From contig JADFZW010000020.1 in NCBI GenBank assembly GCA_015232355.1, forward strand, positions 1-64,000: a stretch of 64,000 nt of DNA, in the 5' to 3' direction. This document shows, piece after piece, positions 11,701 through 17,544 of the stretch. The notes beneath the pieces were generated by a model, which was not told the DNA's origin, did not search any database, and saw only the letters and a program-made list of their open reading frames with translations. Position numbers and translations under genes: made by a program. Each line of letters starts with the position of its first letter. Within the stretch, counting starts at the first letter, position 1. This DNA is from Oligoflexia bacterium (lineage in GTDB: Bacteria > Bdellovibrionota > Bacteriovoracia > Bacteriovoracales > Bacteriovoracaceae).

Positions 11701-12730
11701 GCTTACTACAATCATGAAGGGACTCTATGAAAAAGCAAATGAAGGAGAAAATGTAAACAATGATTTTAAATTTAATGTTGTGAATTTGTTTGTTGAAGAC
11801 AAGAAAAATAATTCTAATTTGTCAAATTCATTTCATTCATCTTCACCCGAGCATGTGACAATGAATTTAGCAAAGGGAAAAACTCTTACTAGATTAAGTA
11901 AAGAGGAACAAGAAAAGATTTTTCCTGTGGTATTTGAAAAAGAGATGAGTATTTTGTTGGCAAATCCTAAAAATCTAAATGAAAAAAATTATAAGAAAAA
12001 TCATGATGGTGTAATAATTTTTGAGAAGGATCGACATCAAGGTAACTTTATGGCCGATTTTAGTAAAAAACCGGTAGAAATATATGTTTATGATTATCCC
12101 TTACTATCATCGATTAAGAGTAGCGAACGTGATTCACTATTCGCTTTGATAGGATTACTTGAAGGAAGAAAGATATTTGCAAAAGATTTTCTCAAGCGAG
12201 CAGCACTACCAATTATTGATTATAAGATTGCAGAACTCGTGGCCAACGAATTACTTACAAATAAAATTGCGCCAAAAAAATTATTTTCTAAAATTTCTAG
12301 TGTTCTTGCAAAAAATAAATCAGATTCAACAACCGAGAATATCTTTTCAATCTTTTCTGTTATTGATGAATTGGAGATTGATAATTTAAAGGTTAAAGGC
12401 CCGCTTATTCCTTACGTGATTGCTTTGGGACATGCTGAAAGATACTCTCAATATTCTGGCGAGAATGCTTTTAATAATCGAATTGAAGAGCAAGTATGGA
12501 ATGTTTTAGAGAAGAAGGGATTGTTGAAAGGTACAGGTATCAGCAGAAAACCAAAAGGAATGGTAAAGACAATGGCGAAGACAATGCTTAAGTCAAACAT
12601 TAAAGAAAACACAGAAGTGGAGAAAGTTTCATTGTTAGGAGCTAACACTTCTGATTGTTCGATAAAAGATAAAAATACTTTAGTGGCAAACATGGATGAG
12701 ATAGAAATTTTTACTTCTTCGAATGAGTAA
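2720..12730 (+). CDS. Giant exported repeat protein with C-terminal ABC1/UbiB-like kinase domain
   Basis: 3336 residues. The frame opens earlier at 2678, but AAGGAG eight bases before the ATG at 2720 and an immediate signal peptide (hydrophobic to about residue 28, ending in TYA-S) decide this start. Residues about 500-2340 carry around nine to ten degenerate copies of one module (see the repeat entry). The tail from about 2860 to 3250 looks like an atypical protein kinase: a Gly/Ala loop GGASTALVVKV (G2916 onward), ALKM with K2937, catalytic loop DRHQGN (D3104, N3109), and a metal-binding YDYP (D3125) where DFG would be. The AST/KxKLKNGxxxALK layout matches ABC1/UbiB; the DRHxxN loop also recalls PI3/4 kinases. 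Such kinases are cytosolic or membrane-associated, so an exported one is unusual. Substrate is unknown. A Ser/Asn-rich linker near 11180-11225 precedes the kinase part. Confidence 0.8.
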   Translation: MRSILQLHCFFLSIFITITMPYFAQTYASDHKQLIKQDSYNKKIEQEIKDIVKKQMRPWISSRYAYIHNQADVKKFDVEVVIDKENHTNSKLDYRDSWIKSANLPKMKSGIAVIDDAINKKINKINNSIDDLTEYKKRIYKIHIPQRFFSQLENMDMLSAYLGVMALAPFKNPLDHNVSASYLINPTFVEKHAEDMIDSGLNPLQYSKLLKLIAEYRGQNEDLTIVKNQNSNNLLNPEDEKIFTPLPDKIATSKYITSVLRSKLSNEIDDVNVIYSADDKIFSSSYDPIKKIFNIQIPLETKKMQALLPTENDLLALAVASIKWQQWLKDSLGPDQAIKNDVEIVDTLIAKKINPGKYHSILEKLNPSRKGALTIEGTIDDVKNLMAKNKIDYGTRMTSLEAYLSNKELKYRDIYNTANDIPLTAKASTAPVKKKFQRMIANKERSNALVTDDNFKEFLEMQKIREENEKEKLTKVKLQEVKPVSVSVPVKVITEADQIYDLLKVLDQTDVSDSAKIENIYLQLNQKGGLLDRSSPREKDLFITKEMCNLYNKNFKKLIHGSLLESEDNMFKSFSFNEKIFIGKEKTKDKTKDKKCILNKSWPKDFVDFFKEIQVANSKAFRWFNINKLQDSREVDLYLKNLSYESLDQLADDLNFVKTDIAPSFLNKIVATMFSTIPTSEFSVDKVEAFIKKIGRDNAAADSSMVQLLAMTDEDDFTTLEKIHSHFNATTNSTLISNDFAKKLSDNFLKMIRGSALQNNQSIITYDFYPSKMKASVNITKKTWDNEIYKILKDEEKIPQNILLEWINKNSFFNSLNENETLIKTLIDKKRIKELIVKRKYKNLNEIAESLPLNGSQATNYLARKAILSLSKEEFSWDKVTAFKDRFYETSTLVVEVMTRLLAETSEKELETLANIHKFFANHKGNNIPISTRGKKTLANNFFKMIKGSVQFDSNNLNLDFMPTDLNETKKFFNGSNRIDLNKSIYDVVKDLPIKNKSSIIAGWIKRHDLSDLAKDFGEKKTMLSSLGELAQNIVQSDIKEKDKITTYIAKKQLFTIAGAEFTDSNVLEFIKIVKPILGERHQIITIAMLRLLENVNDVETLSKIHNYLAQVKGDVLTSHRACNILRENVVKLIVSSVKHDYNNLKLDFNPMEIKMLDKESYTSCSKTNVAERVYVGIRDLNIPKDIMISWIEKNKLSDFVKGLSEKGKYQTLESIANQLPKNTTDNYDYASQKFVYNLPDSAFSEEKVDSFVRSMGANSPASIMARLRLLDVTPATATTNSATLAKIHLDLIRDADKKLSYNKGYDLLRDNYKKLMKASLTYDANNMRRIFQKDFFSEDYNKELLGVAQDPKVHVPTEIISKWLSDKDKKLINIFVSKLKNQKLNDLLKDLAAFDNNEQLMKKRIFAVDKSEFTKEKVDSFITGVVEIKGNYQAPLLAQIRLLEYTRSDDNEVLAQIHQYLDVVKNVVKKSTNENIKIFSKRGCNILKENYKKMLRGSFASNPQNLFLEFTPAQTNCDDSNWVEEIYKIAKESKVPGELILKWVDDGVRERASLFSKDFITKVGLEQSRDRSIATKVLTEWLSEHLHLHIDEEMSEKLLVNNFVSYHKDQKLQDIANDIKDVSKINIQFIKKRIFAVDKKEFTKDKVASFVEIFNENGQSYMLAQIRLLENTDVKDGETLSQIHQYLNANAMEIVSTRGRDVLTSNFKKMLKGSLAHNPQNLFLKVTPSDTNGDNKNWTESIYEIAKEEPKISGEMLLEWISSGDSKFFTNEFIVKVINELPASSFAVDKVTSFVNSLKETSNDRVAQYLIVKALEHNDDNDSLATLHQLMYSNVIDEKAVDNITSQPATCKVFANNFKKMIKGSIIHNPKNLLLSLKYKNHWKKDCRAKITENFDTIYKMAMEQNIPREIMLEWISQNGVAHKFMENFLSHNKKVSNLEEIAKTSGISSNNSLIKIINSLPASEFTLSKVLNFINSISSNKKITFPNYTAQYLLTKLISFTDKVEDLAEIHKRLDRMIPNVAELKKIRENFPEVSELLKENYIKMLKGSVAFKPENVVMYNIRPLPDDTFMGIGHDDQWWNDSAYKKINKDPKNPKGHPIKSFDDFVLIRDKISKEMNADEFDVKIAKTSYYNTFFKHFAKSEVTQKKVAEVDNILSADDRREIFENIKHNKKLKSLMITDHTDPVSTLTYLVNNVNSGRYDNLALIKKYLMLQNFNSFDDWLDLFSKVKASRSKNAKLYLGPKTFDKKLIDHIFNSVVDMDAESAYKMVAFIKDNFDYVDVDHALLSVANIVNENSPEGKKLLSLMYKEITKSGSINGISHSKFFSKNFQKMLYSAMDIDPQYVIKNFPINIIKNLSEFRDNKGKAFDRVLSNIKKNATDWPEGMAWAFVNIHLKADNNVIDEIMLDIGSRRNILSFQKIPEEIKSAQSYDKDFTFGASMQRALLEKIPRETYTFDNLKSYIAIDDVWSKQKFNDSIIKGENQSTGTTYFKEQLIKRGDKKLLEIYNKAEGVIQENPILIYDLENSEKMQHLFVDKMKESKTWPASDTNDNLVKQHEILISLAKRGPSEFTDDELYKLYMNEKFTCASCIVDAVKNKAFWDLHRRVDIFEKYLKLTGYDINDKKNVPLLPDYFATSVISEINIFFPEVSLERSNLLEKLANFIKSDEELTKMIDSEKNRGINKENMVMGMYLVNNMLNLYDKAEERLALVKFLIKNVPLPYDIASRVKSQIGENRLRRQFLQLPPYAKALTVNALISKNVITNNKYRKELEDMIWSNFSNKDHQKVANLFYSSFIKALAERSPFQEKMFVSFLLGQLANSGNSSNSANSTGGNDDQHPGLKIKHILESLGGTGASAGQKIYQRRMLDADYLEYLKDMTDHTPLPSRHAIYTRLKSLLNVDKVDDHMVVQEILGGASTALVVKVKLKNGEERALKMTFEDLKNRTELEKEKMDTALEYIVQDGGKKYARFYPVVREVYEGLKDQEDLEKETSLTTIMKGLYEKANEGENVNNDFKFNVVNLFVEDKKNNSNLSNSFHSSSPEHVTMNLAKGKTLTRLSKEEQEKIFPVVFEKEMSILLANPKNLNEKNYKKNHDGVIIFEKDRHQGNFMADFSKKPVEIYVYDYPLLSSIKSSERDSLFALIGLLEGRKIFAKDFLKRAALPIIDYKIAELVANELLTNKIAPKKLFSKISSVLAKNKSDSTTENIFSIFSVIDELEIDNLKVKGPLIPYVIALGHAERYSQYSGENAFNNRIEEQVWNVLEKKGLLKGTGISRKPKGMVKTMAKTMLKSNIKENTEVEKVSLLGANTSDCSIKDKNTLVANMDEIEIFTSSNE
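4217..9770 (+). repeat. Tandem degenerate protein modules inside the giant exported protein
   Basis: Two landmarks recur. The first is EF(S/T)xxKVxxF, seen near 4752, 5334, 5893, 6440, 6950, 7640, 8070 and 8610. The second is N(F/Y)xKM(I/L)KGS, seen near 4378, 4960, 5540, 6100, 6655, 7190, 7840, 8290, 8847 and a weaker copy near 9712. Between them lie LARxRLLE and an IHxxL helix, and after them a LLEWI helix. Spacing between copies is about 143-230 residues. The modules look all-helical and resemble no family I can name. Divergence between copies argues against recent duplication. Confidence 0.75.
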
Positions 12731-12851
12731 CAGAATCTAATCTAGTATCTTCCTTTAATAGTTCGTTGACTTTTAAAATTCAATATTTTACTCTTAAATA
12801 AAAATTAATAATTATAATTAATCCAATAAAAAAAAATAGGATATAAAAAAA

Positions 12852-14159
12852 ATGAAAGCAAGTGTTGTTTTTTCTGATACTCTTTCTGATACTAAGAAGG
12901 GATTAGCATTTTCAGTTGCTGAAATATTTGATCATTTTGGCGGTGGAAAAAAAATTTTAAAAGAAAGTAAAGATGTATACATTAAGGTCAATGCAGTTGA
13001 TTTAAAAAAATATTGTTACACTGATCCTGAGGTAATAAGAGAAACTATTTTGTATTTTAAGGCACACGGTGCCCGTAATATTTTTGTAATTGAAAATTGT
13101 ACTCAAGGCAATTTCAGCAGATTGGTTTTTAAAGGTACAGGCATCTATCGTGTATGCAAAGAAACTGAGACCATTCCAATTTATCTCGATGAGACTGGTT
13201 CGGTACCTATTTATCTCGATACTTTGCAATCATTTATTGATATATCCGATTTTGTACATAAAAATTTAATTTTAGAGAGAGAAAAAAATCTTTATATCTC
13301 TATTCCAAAACTAAAAACTCATTCTATGTCACAAGTATCTCTCTCCATTAAAAATCAATTTGGTTTAGTTCATCAGGCCAGTCGGATCGCAGATCATAAT
13401 TTCAAACTTCATCAAAAATTTGCCGACATCTACAAGGTTTTACGACCAGATTTTGCTCTTATTGACGGAATATTGGCCACAAATCATGGCCACTATATCG
13501 CTGAAAAATATGCTAGTGAATGTATTGTAAATACTAATTGTTTGATAGGAGGTATTGATCCTCTGGCAGTAGATGTAGTTGCATCCTCATTTTTAGGTTA
13601 TGATCTAGAGAGCGTAACACATCTGCAACTTTGTGCTAAATGTGGTATAGGTGTTGATGATATTAATGATATAGAGATAGTTAATAAACATCTCTATAAC
13701 AGCAGAAAACAAAAGCTAACTCATAAATTGCTTCAAAAATTTCCTTCAGACATAAACTTTCTTCGAGGTAAAGAGCGATGTTGTGTAGAAGGATGCCGAT
13801 CTAATACTGAAACGTTAGTTGAAATATTTTATGCTGATAATAATGGTAAAGGTGGCCTTACAATCATTATGGGAAAAGGATTTGATCCTAAAGATATAGA
13901 TAATATAAATGAACCTGTACATATCGCCGGTAGTTGTGCAATTGAGGAATGTGGGCAAAAATTAAAACAACGCTTGGGAAAAAACATGGTTACCATGAGC
14001 TCTGGATGTAATAATCTAGCAGCATCTATTCATGGCATATGTAAACAGATGAAGGTACACCCACTTTCATTAACAAAATTAAATCCAATATCCTCACTCT
14101 CAGCATTGGTAACCGCCAAGCTTAAAAGAACAAAAGCAATAATACCTCCTCTCCTTTAG
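12852..14159 (+). CDS. DUF362 family protein
   Basis: 435 residues with AGGAT about ten bases before the ATG. The first 290 residues match the DUF362 family: ARNIFVIEN, then IPKLKTHSMSQVSLSIKNQFG, then DFALIDGI, then a GGIDPLAVDVVASSFLG segment. In many bacteria this family is fused to or encoded beside ferredoxin domains, and its function is poorly known. The C-terminal 120 residues are Cys-rich (CCVEGC, GSCAIEECG, SSGCNN, GICKQ) and may bind an iron-sulfur cluster or zinc, but no classical CxxCxxCxxxCP ferredoxin motif is present. No signal peptide is seen. It stands alone between two larger genes with about 120-150 bases on each side. Confidence 0.7.
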   Translation: MKASVVFSDTLSDTKKGLAFSVAEIFDHFGGGKKILKESKDVYIKVNAVDLKKYCYTDPEVIRETILYFKAHGARNIFVIENCTQGNFSRLVFKGTGIYRVCKETETIPIYLDETGSVPIYLDTLQSFIDISDFVHKNLILEREKNLYISIPKLKTHSMSQVSLSIKNQFGLVHQASRIADHNFKLHQKFADIYKVLRPDFALIDGILATNHGHYIAEKYASECIVNTNCLIGGIDPLAVDVVASSFLGYDLESVTHLQLCAKCGIGVDDINDIEIVNKHLYNSRKQKLTHKLLQKFPSDINFLRGKERCCVEGCRSNTETLVEIFYADNNGKGGLTIIMGKGFDPKDIDNINEPVHIAGSCAIEECGQKLKQRLGKNMVTMSSGCNNLAASIHGICKQMKVHPLSLTKLNPISSLSALVTAKLKRTKAIIPPLL

Positions 14160-14314
14160 AATTTATCATTCCTATAGTCTTCCACTAAAAATTTTTAATT
14201 TATATTTAAATTAATTTAGTTTGAAAAAATAATACTAAACTCTAAGACAAAAGCATCCGATAGATCTAGTCAAGAATATTGAGCATGAATGATGTAAAAA
14301 AAGGATTATATATT

Positions 14315-17044
14315 ATGGCCTTAAAATCTAGATTCATTCCAAAACAAGCAGCAAGTAAATCAAAAGATGAGATTAAAGATAATATTAAAGATGATATTCA
14401 AGATAATAAATTATTACCATTCGTAAGTAATGTAAGTAACAAAATCATTAAAGATAACACAATTGATACCTTAAGTACTGAAACTGAAAGTAAAAGTGGA
14501 AGTGAAAGTGAAAGTCAGTTAAAGAGAAAATTAACCTGCTATCACCGAATCAATGAACTCTATCAAAATGAAAATCTACAACTCTATGATTTAATGAAAG
14601 GAGTTTTGGAAATCCTAAGCTACGGTGTGTGTGCTGAAGGTGGATCACTATGGATCTACAATCAAAATAAAAACAATATTACCTGCAAGGTTGCCATTGG
14701 TCCTGGTTCTAATACTGTCGAAGGAGTTACCATTCCATTTGGTAAAGGGATTGTAGGATGGGTTCAAGAAAATAAACGTTCCTCTATTGTTAATGATACA
14801 TCTAATGATCAACGATTCTCCAATGCCAATGATATCAAAAGCAAATTTACAACCGAATCCATATTAGCAGCACCTCTACTCTACAATTCTGAATCAATCG
14901 GAGTTTTAGAATTAGTTAACAAAAAAGATAGTGATCCTCATTTTAATGAGACCGATCGCCATTTTATGGATGATCTTGCAACTATCGCGGCCATGCATAT
15001 CCAAACATCACGAACTAAAAAAAATCATGAAACCATTATGTCTAGAATGAAAACATTTGCGGAACTTCATGAAAGTTTTTGTTCTACTATGGATCTGCAA
15101 GAACTACTTAATCTAATTTTAGAAAAAGCAATTTTTATTTTAGGAGCAGAAGTAGGATCTATCTGGCTTGTAGAAGACAATGGAGTAGGCAATGAGTGCT
15201 TTGCCGCCTCTGGGCCTACCAAAGATAAAGTATTAGGACTTAAATTAAAAAAAGGAGTAGGTTTTATCGGATGGGTGGCCGACAATAAAAAACCTTTAAT
15301 AGTAGAAGATTGCTCTAAAGATGCCAGGTTTTCTGAATCAGTCGATAAAAAAATTAAATTCGTAACTAAAACTATGTTGGCCGCTCCCTTAGTTGTTAAG
15401 GATGAATGTATTGGTGCTATTCAAATAATAAACAAAAGAGGATCTGATAATTTATTTAATAACGATGATCTCGATCTCTTAAATCTTTTCGCCTCAAATT
15501 CAGCAATGTATGTAAAAAATGCTCGTCTTTTTAGCGCAGAAAAAAAGGCCAAGGAACTCTCAGCTCTAGTGAAAATCAGTAAAGATATCACATCCACACT
15601 TGATCTAGATGCAGTTTTAATGTCTATTGTAAATCTCTCTTCTCAAATTATTCCTTATGATGAAGCAGCTTGCTCCATTGAAAAATTAGGCCATGATGGA
15701 GAATTTGAATTAAGAGCACAAACTAACAAAGAACGAGTTGATAAAGAAAATACCAAAAATAAAAATCAAGAAAAAATTCATAATCTCTTTGTTAAAGAGT
15801 ATTTAAAAAATAGTGATAAAAATCGACAACAGTCGGGAAATAAAGATGATTTACTACAAATATACATCGCTGATGTTACAGCAACTCCTACTTCAGAAAA
15901 TTCACAAAATTCAGAAATCACAACTGCAATCAACACATACTTAAAAGAAAATAATTTGAAATCCTATTGGATACATATCTTGCAAGATGATCAAGGAGTA
16001 GTTGGAGTTTTTAGCATGGAATCTACTGCTGCAAATCTGATTACTTCAAATAAACAAGAACTTTTGCCACTACTTATTTCACAATCAACTGTGGCACTAA
16101 GAAATGCTCAACTATACACAACCATTCCATCCAATAATGTCTTAAATAACTTTAAAAGTAATTTATTTAAATATTTTTCATACTCTTACCTACAAACAGT
16201 TCCTAAACATAAATTGCTGGCCATCTCTGCTTCTGCGCTCTCTCTCATTTTAGCATTCTTCTTTTTGCGCTTACCTTTCAATGTCGATACTGATATTGAA
16301 ATACTTCCAATGGTAAATATTCATTATGCTCAAGTAAAGGGAACTGTCGCTAAGATTTATGTTAAAGAAGGAGAATTTGTAAAAAAAGGAACTTTATTAC
16401 TATCTCTTGATTCCAGCGACTCTGAATTAGAATTAAAACAAAAAGAGTATCAGTGGCAACGAGTACGCACTGAAATGCTTAAGGCCAAGAGTGAACAAAA
16501 AATTTCTGATTACAAAATAAAAGAAAAAGAGTTTTTTTCCTTAAGTTATGAGATCGAATTACTAGAAAAAAAGATTAGCTATTCTAAAGTTTATGCTCTT
16601 ATCGATGGCGTAGTTACAAGCGATAAGTTAAATGATTTAAATGGAACTCCTGTCAACTATGGCCAAGAATTAATCAAGATTGCAGATTTAAAAAAAATCT
16701 ATGTCCAATTTCAAGTACCAGAAAAAGATATTCTAGCAATCAAAGTTAATCAAGAGATCAAATTCAAAGTTTACGGAGGGCCATTAAAGAGTTTTGGTGA
16801 TGGACTTAAAATTGATAGTTTATCTGGTGAAGGAACACAAGTATTAGAACAAGATAAAAATCGTTACTATATGGCCAGAAGTTTAATTAACCTCGAAGGT
16901 GCAAAAAATTTCGATAATAATGATTTTTCTGCTCTCAAACCAGGGATGACTGGAAGAGGGAAAATATATACAGATTGGCAGGCAATCGCACCTTCATTGG
17001 CAAAATTTATTTCCAGATACCTAATGATGGAATTTATCTTTTAA
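14315..17044 (+). CDS. GAF-GAF-GAF sensor fused to membrane segment and HlyD-like adaptor
   Basis: 909 residues from the ATG at 14315, chosen because AAAGGA lies about eight bases upstream; a TTG at 14279 would add 12 residues. A polar, repeat-rich leader (about 1-75) is followed by two clear GAF domains (about 92-235 and 270-410), each with the FGKGIVGWV/KKGVGFIGWV and ESIGVLELVNKK/ECIGAIQIINKR pattern. A weaker third one lies at about 415-600. One transmembrane helix sits near 632-652. The rest is a membrane-fusion-protein module: a biotinyl-lipoyl-like half (VKGTVAKIYVKEGEFVKKGTLL), a helical hairpin, the returning half, and a beta-barrel ending GMTGRGKI. Ligand sensing in the cytosol appears joined to a periplasmic adaptor. 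No ABC or RND pump gene is adjacent. Partner and ligand are unknown. Confidence 0.75.
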   Translation: MALKSRFIPKQAASKSKDEIKDNIKDDIQDNKLLPFVSNVSNKIIKDNTIDTLSTETESKSGSESESQLKRKLTCYHRINELYQNENLQLYDLMKGVLEILSYGVCAEGGSLWIYNQNKNNITCKVAIGPGSNTVEGVTIPFGKGIVGWVQENKRSSIVNDTSNDQRFSNANDIKSKFTTESILAAPLLYNSESIGVLELVNKKDSDPHFNETDRHFMDDLATIAAMHIQTSRTKKNHETIMSRMKTFAELHESFCSTMDLQELLNLILEKAIFILGAEVGSIWLVEDNGVGNECFAASGPTKDKVLGLKLKKGVGFIGWVADNKKPLIVEDCSKDARFSESVDKKIKFVTKTMLAAPLVVKDECIGAIQIINKRGSDNLFNNDDLDLLNLFASNSAMYVKNARLFSAEKKAKELSALVKISKDITSTLDLDAVLMSIVNLSSQIIPYDEAACSIEKLGHDGEFELRAQTNKERVDKENTKNKNQEKIHNLFVKEYLKNSDKNRQQSGNKDDLLQIYIADVTATPTSENSQNSEITTAINTYLKENNLKSYWIHILQDDQGVVGVFSMESTAANLITSNKQELLPLLISQSTVALRNAQLYTTIPSNNVLNNFKSNLFKYFSYSYLQTVPKHKLLAISASALSLILAFFFLRLPFNVDTDIEILPMVNIHYAQVKGTVAKIYVKEGEFVKKGTLLLSLDSSDSELELKQKEYQWQRVRTEMLKAKSEQKISDYKIKEKEFFSLSYEIELLEKKISYSKVYALIDGVVTSDKLNDLNGTPVNYGQELIKIADLKKIYVQFQVPEKDILAIKVNQEIKFKVYGGPLKSFGDGLKIDSLSGEGTQVLEQDKNRYYMARSLINLEGAKNFDNNDFSALKPGMTGRGKIYTDWQAIAPSLAKFISRYLMMEFIF

Positions 17045-17077
17045 ATAAAGTAAAATCATAAAAATTAAATAAAAATC

Positions 17078-17105
17078 AAATATGCACATTTTATGTTGCA
17101 TATTT
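17078..17105. terminator. Possible hairpin terminator after the GAF-HlyD gene
   Basis: AAATATGCA, a 10-base loop, TGCATATTT: a perfect 9-bp inverted repeat starting 33 bases after the stop. The stem is AT-rich and no clean T-run follows, so termination is only possible. Confidence 0.3.
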
Positions 17106-17469
17106 AATTAGGCAAAATAAAAGTAATTAAAATATTTACTATCAATAATTTTTAATCACAATAAATTTTACTTTAAAATGATCATAAATTTATCAAAATA
17201 AAATAATCTTTTTTTAATTTTCTAAATGAAAATATAAACAAAAACTCCTCTGACTCCAGAATTTGCTAGCTAAACACTAACAATAATTTCTATTTTCATA
17301 ACTTAACTCCATGAAAACAATCAAATCATATAAAATTTAATAATAAATTTACTTTGTCTAAAAATGATTTGTTAAAATATTTATTAGCTGAGTAAATTAA
17401 TTTATGAGAAATAAAATATTAGTTAGAAGGAAATATAAATAATTATTGAGTGTATGAAAAGTATTTTAT

Positions 17470-17489
17470 GGAACGTATCTGGAACGTAT
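17470..17489. promoter_or_regulatory. GGAACGTAT direct repeats, regulator-site candidate
   Basis: Two exact 9-bp copies (17470-17478 and 17481-17489) 11 bases apart, one helical turn, followed by the near-palindrome GTATATCGTATAC. They end 55 bases before the start of the exported glutamine synthetase homologue, where a promoter and operator would be expected. Confidence 0.4.
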
Positions 17490-17544
17490 ATCGTATACAT
17501 TGATAACAATAGAAATACTATTAAAAAAAAATTAGGGGGATTTC

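Larger units (their letters stand above)
17045..17544. other. 500-base intergenic region before the exported glutamine synthetase homologue
   Basis: Very AT-rich, with no supportable gene. It contains an inverted repeat at 17078-17105 just after the upstream stop codon, and a pair of GGAACGTAT direct repeats at 17470-17489 close to the downstream start. The middle 300 bases show nothing I can interpret. Confidence 0.5.
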
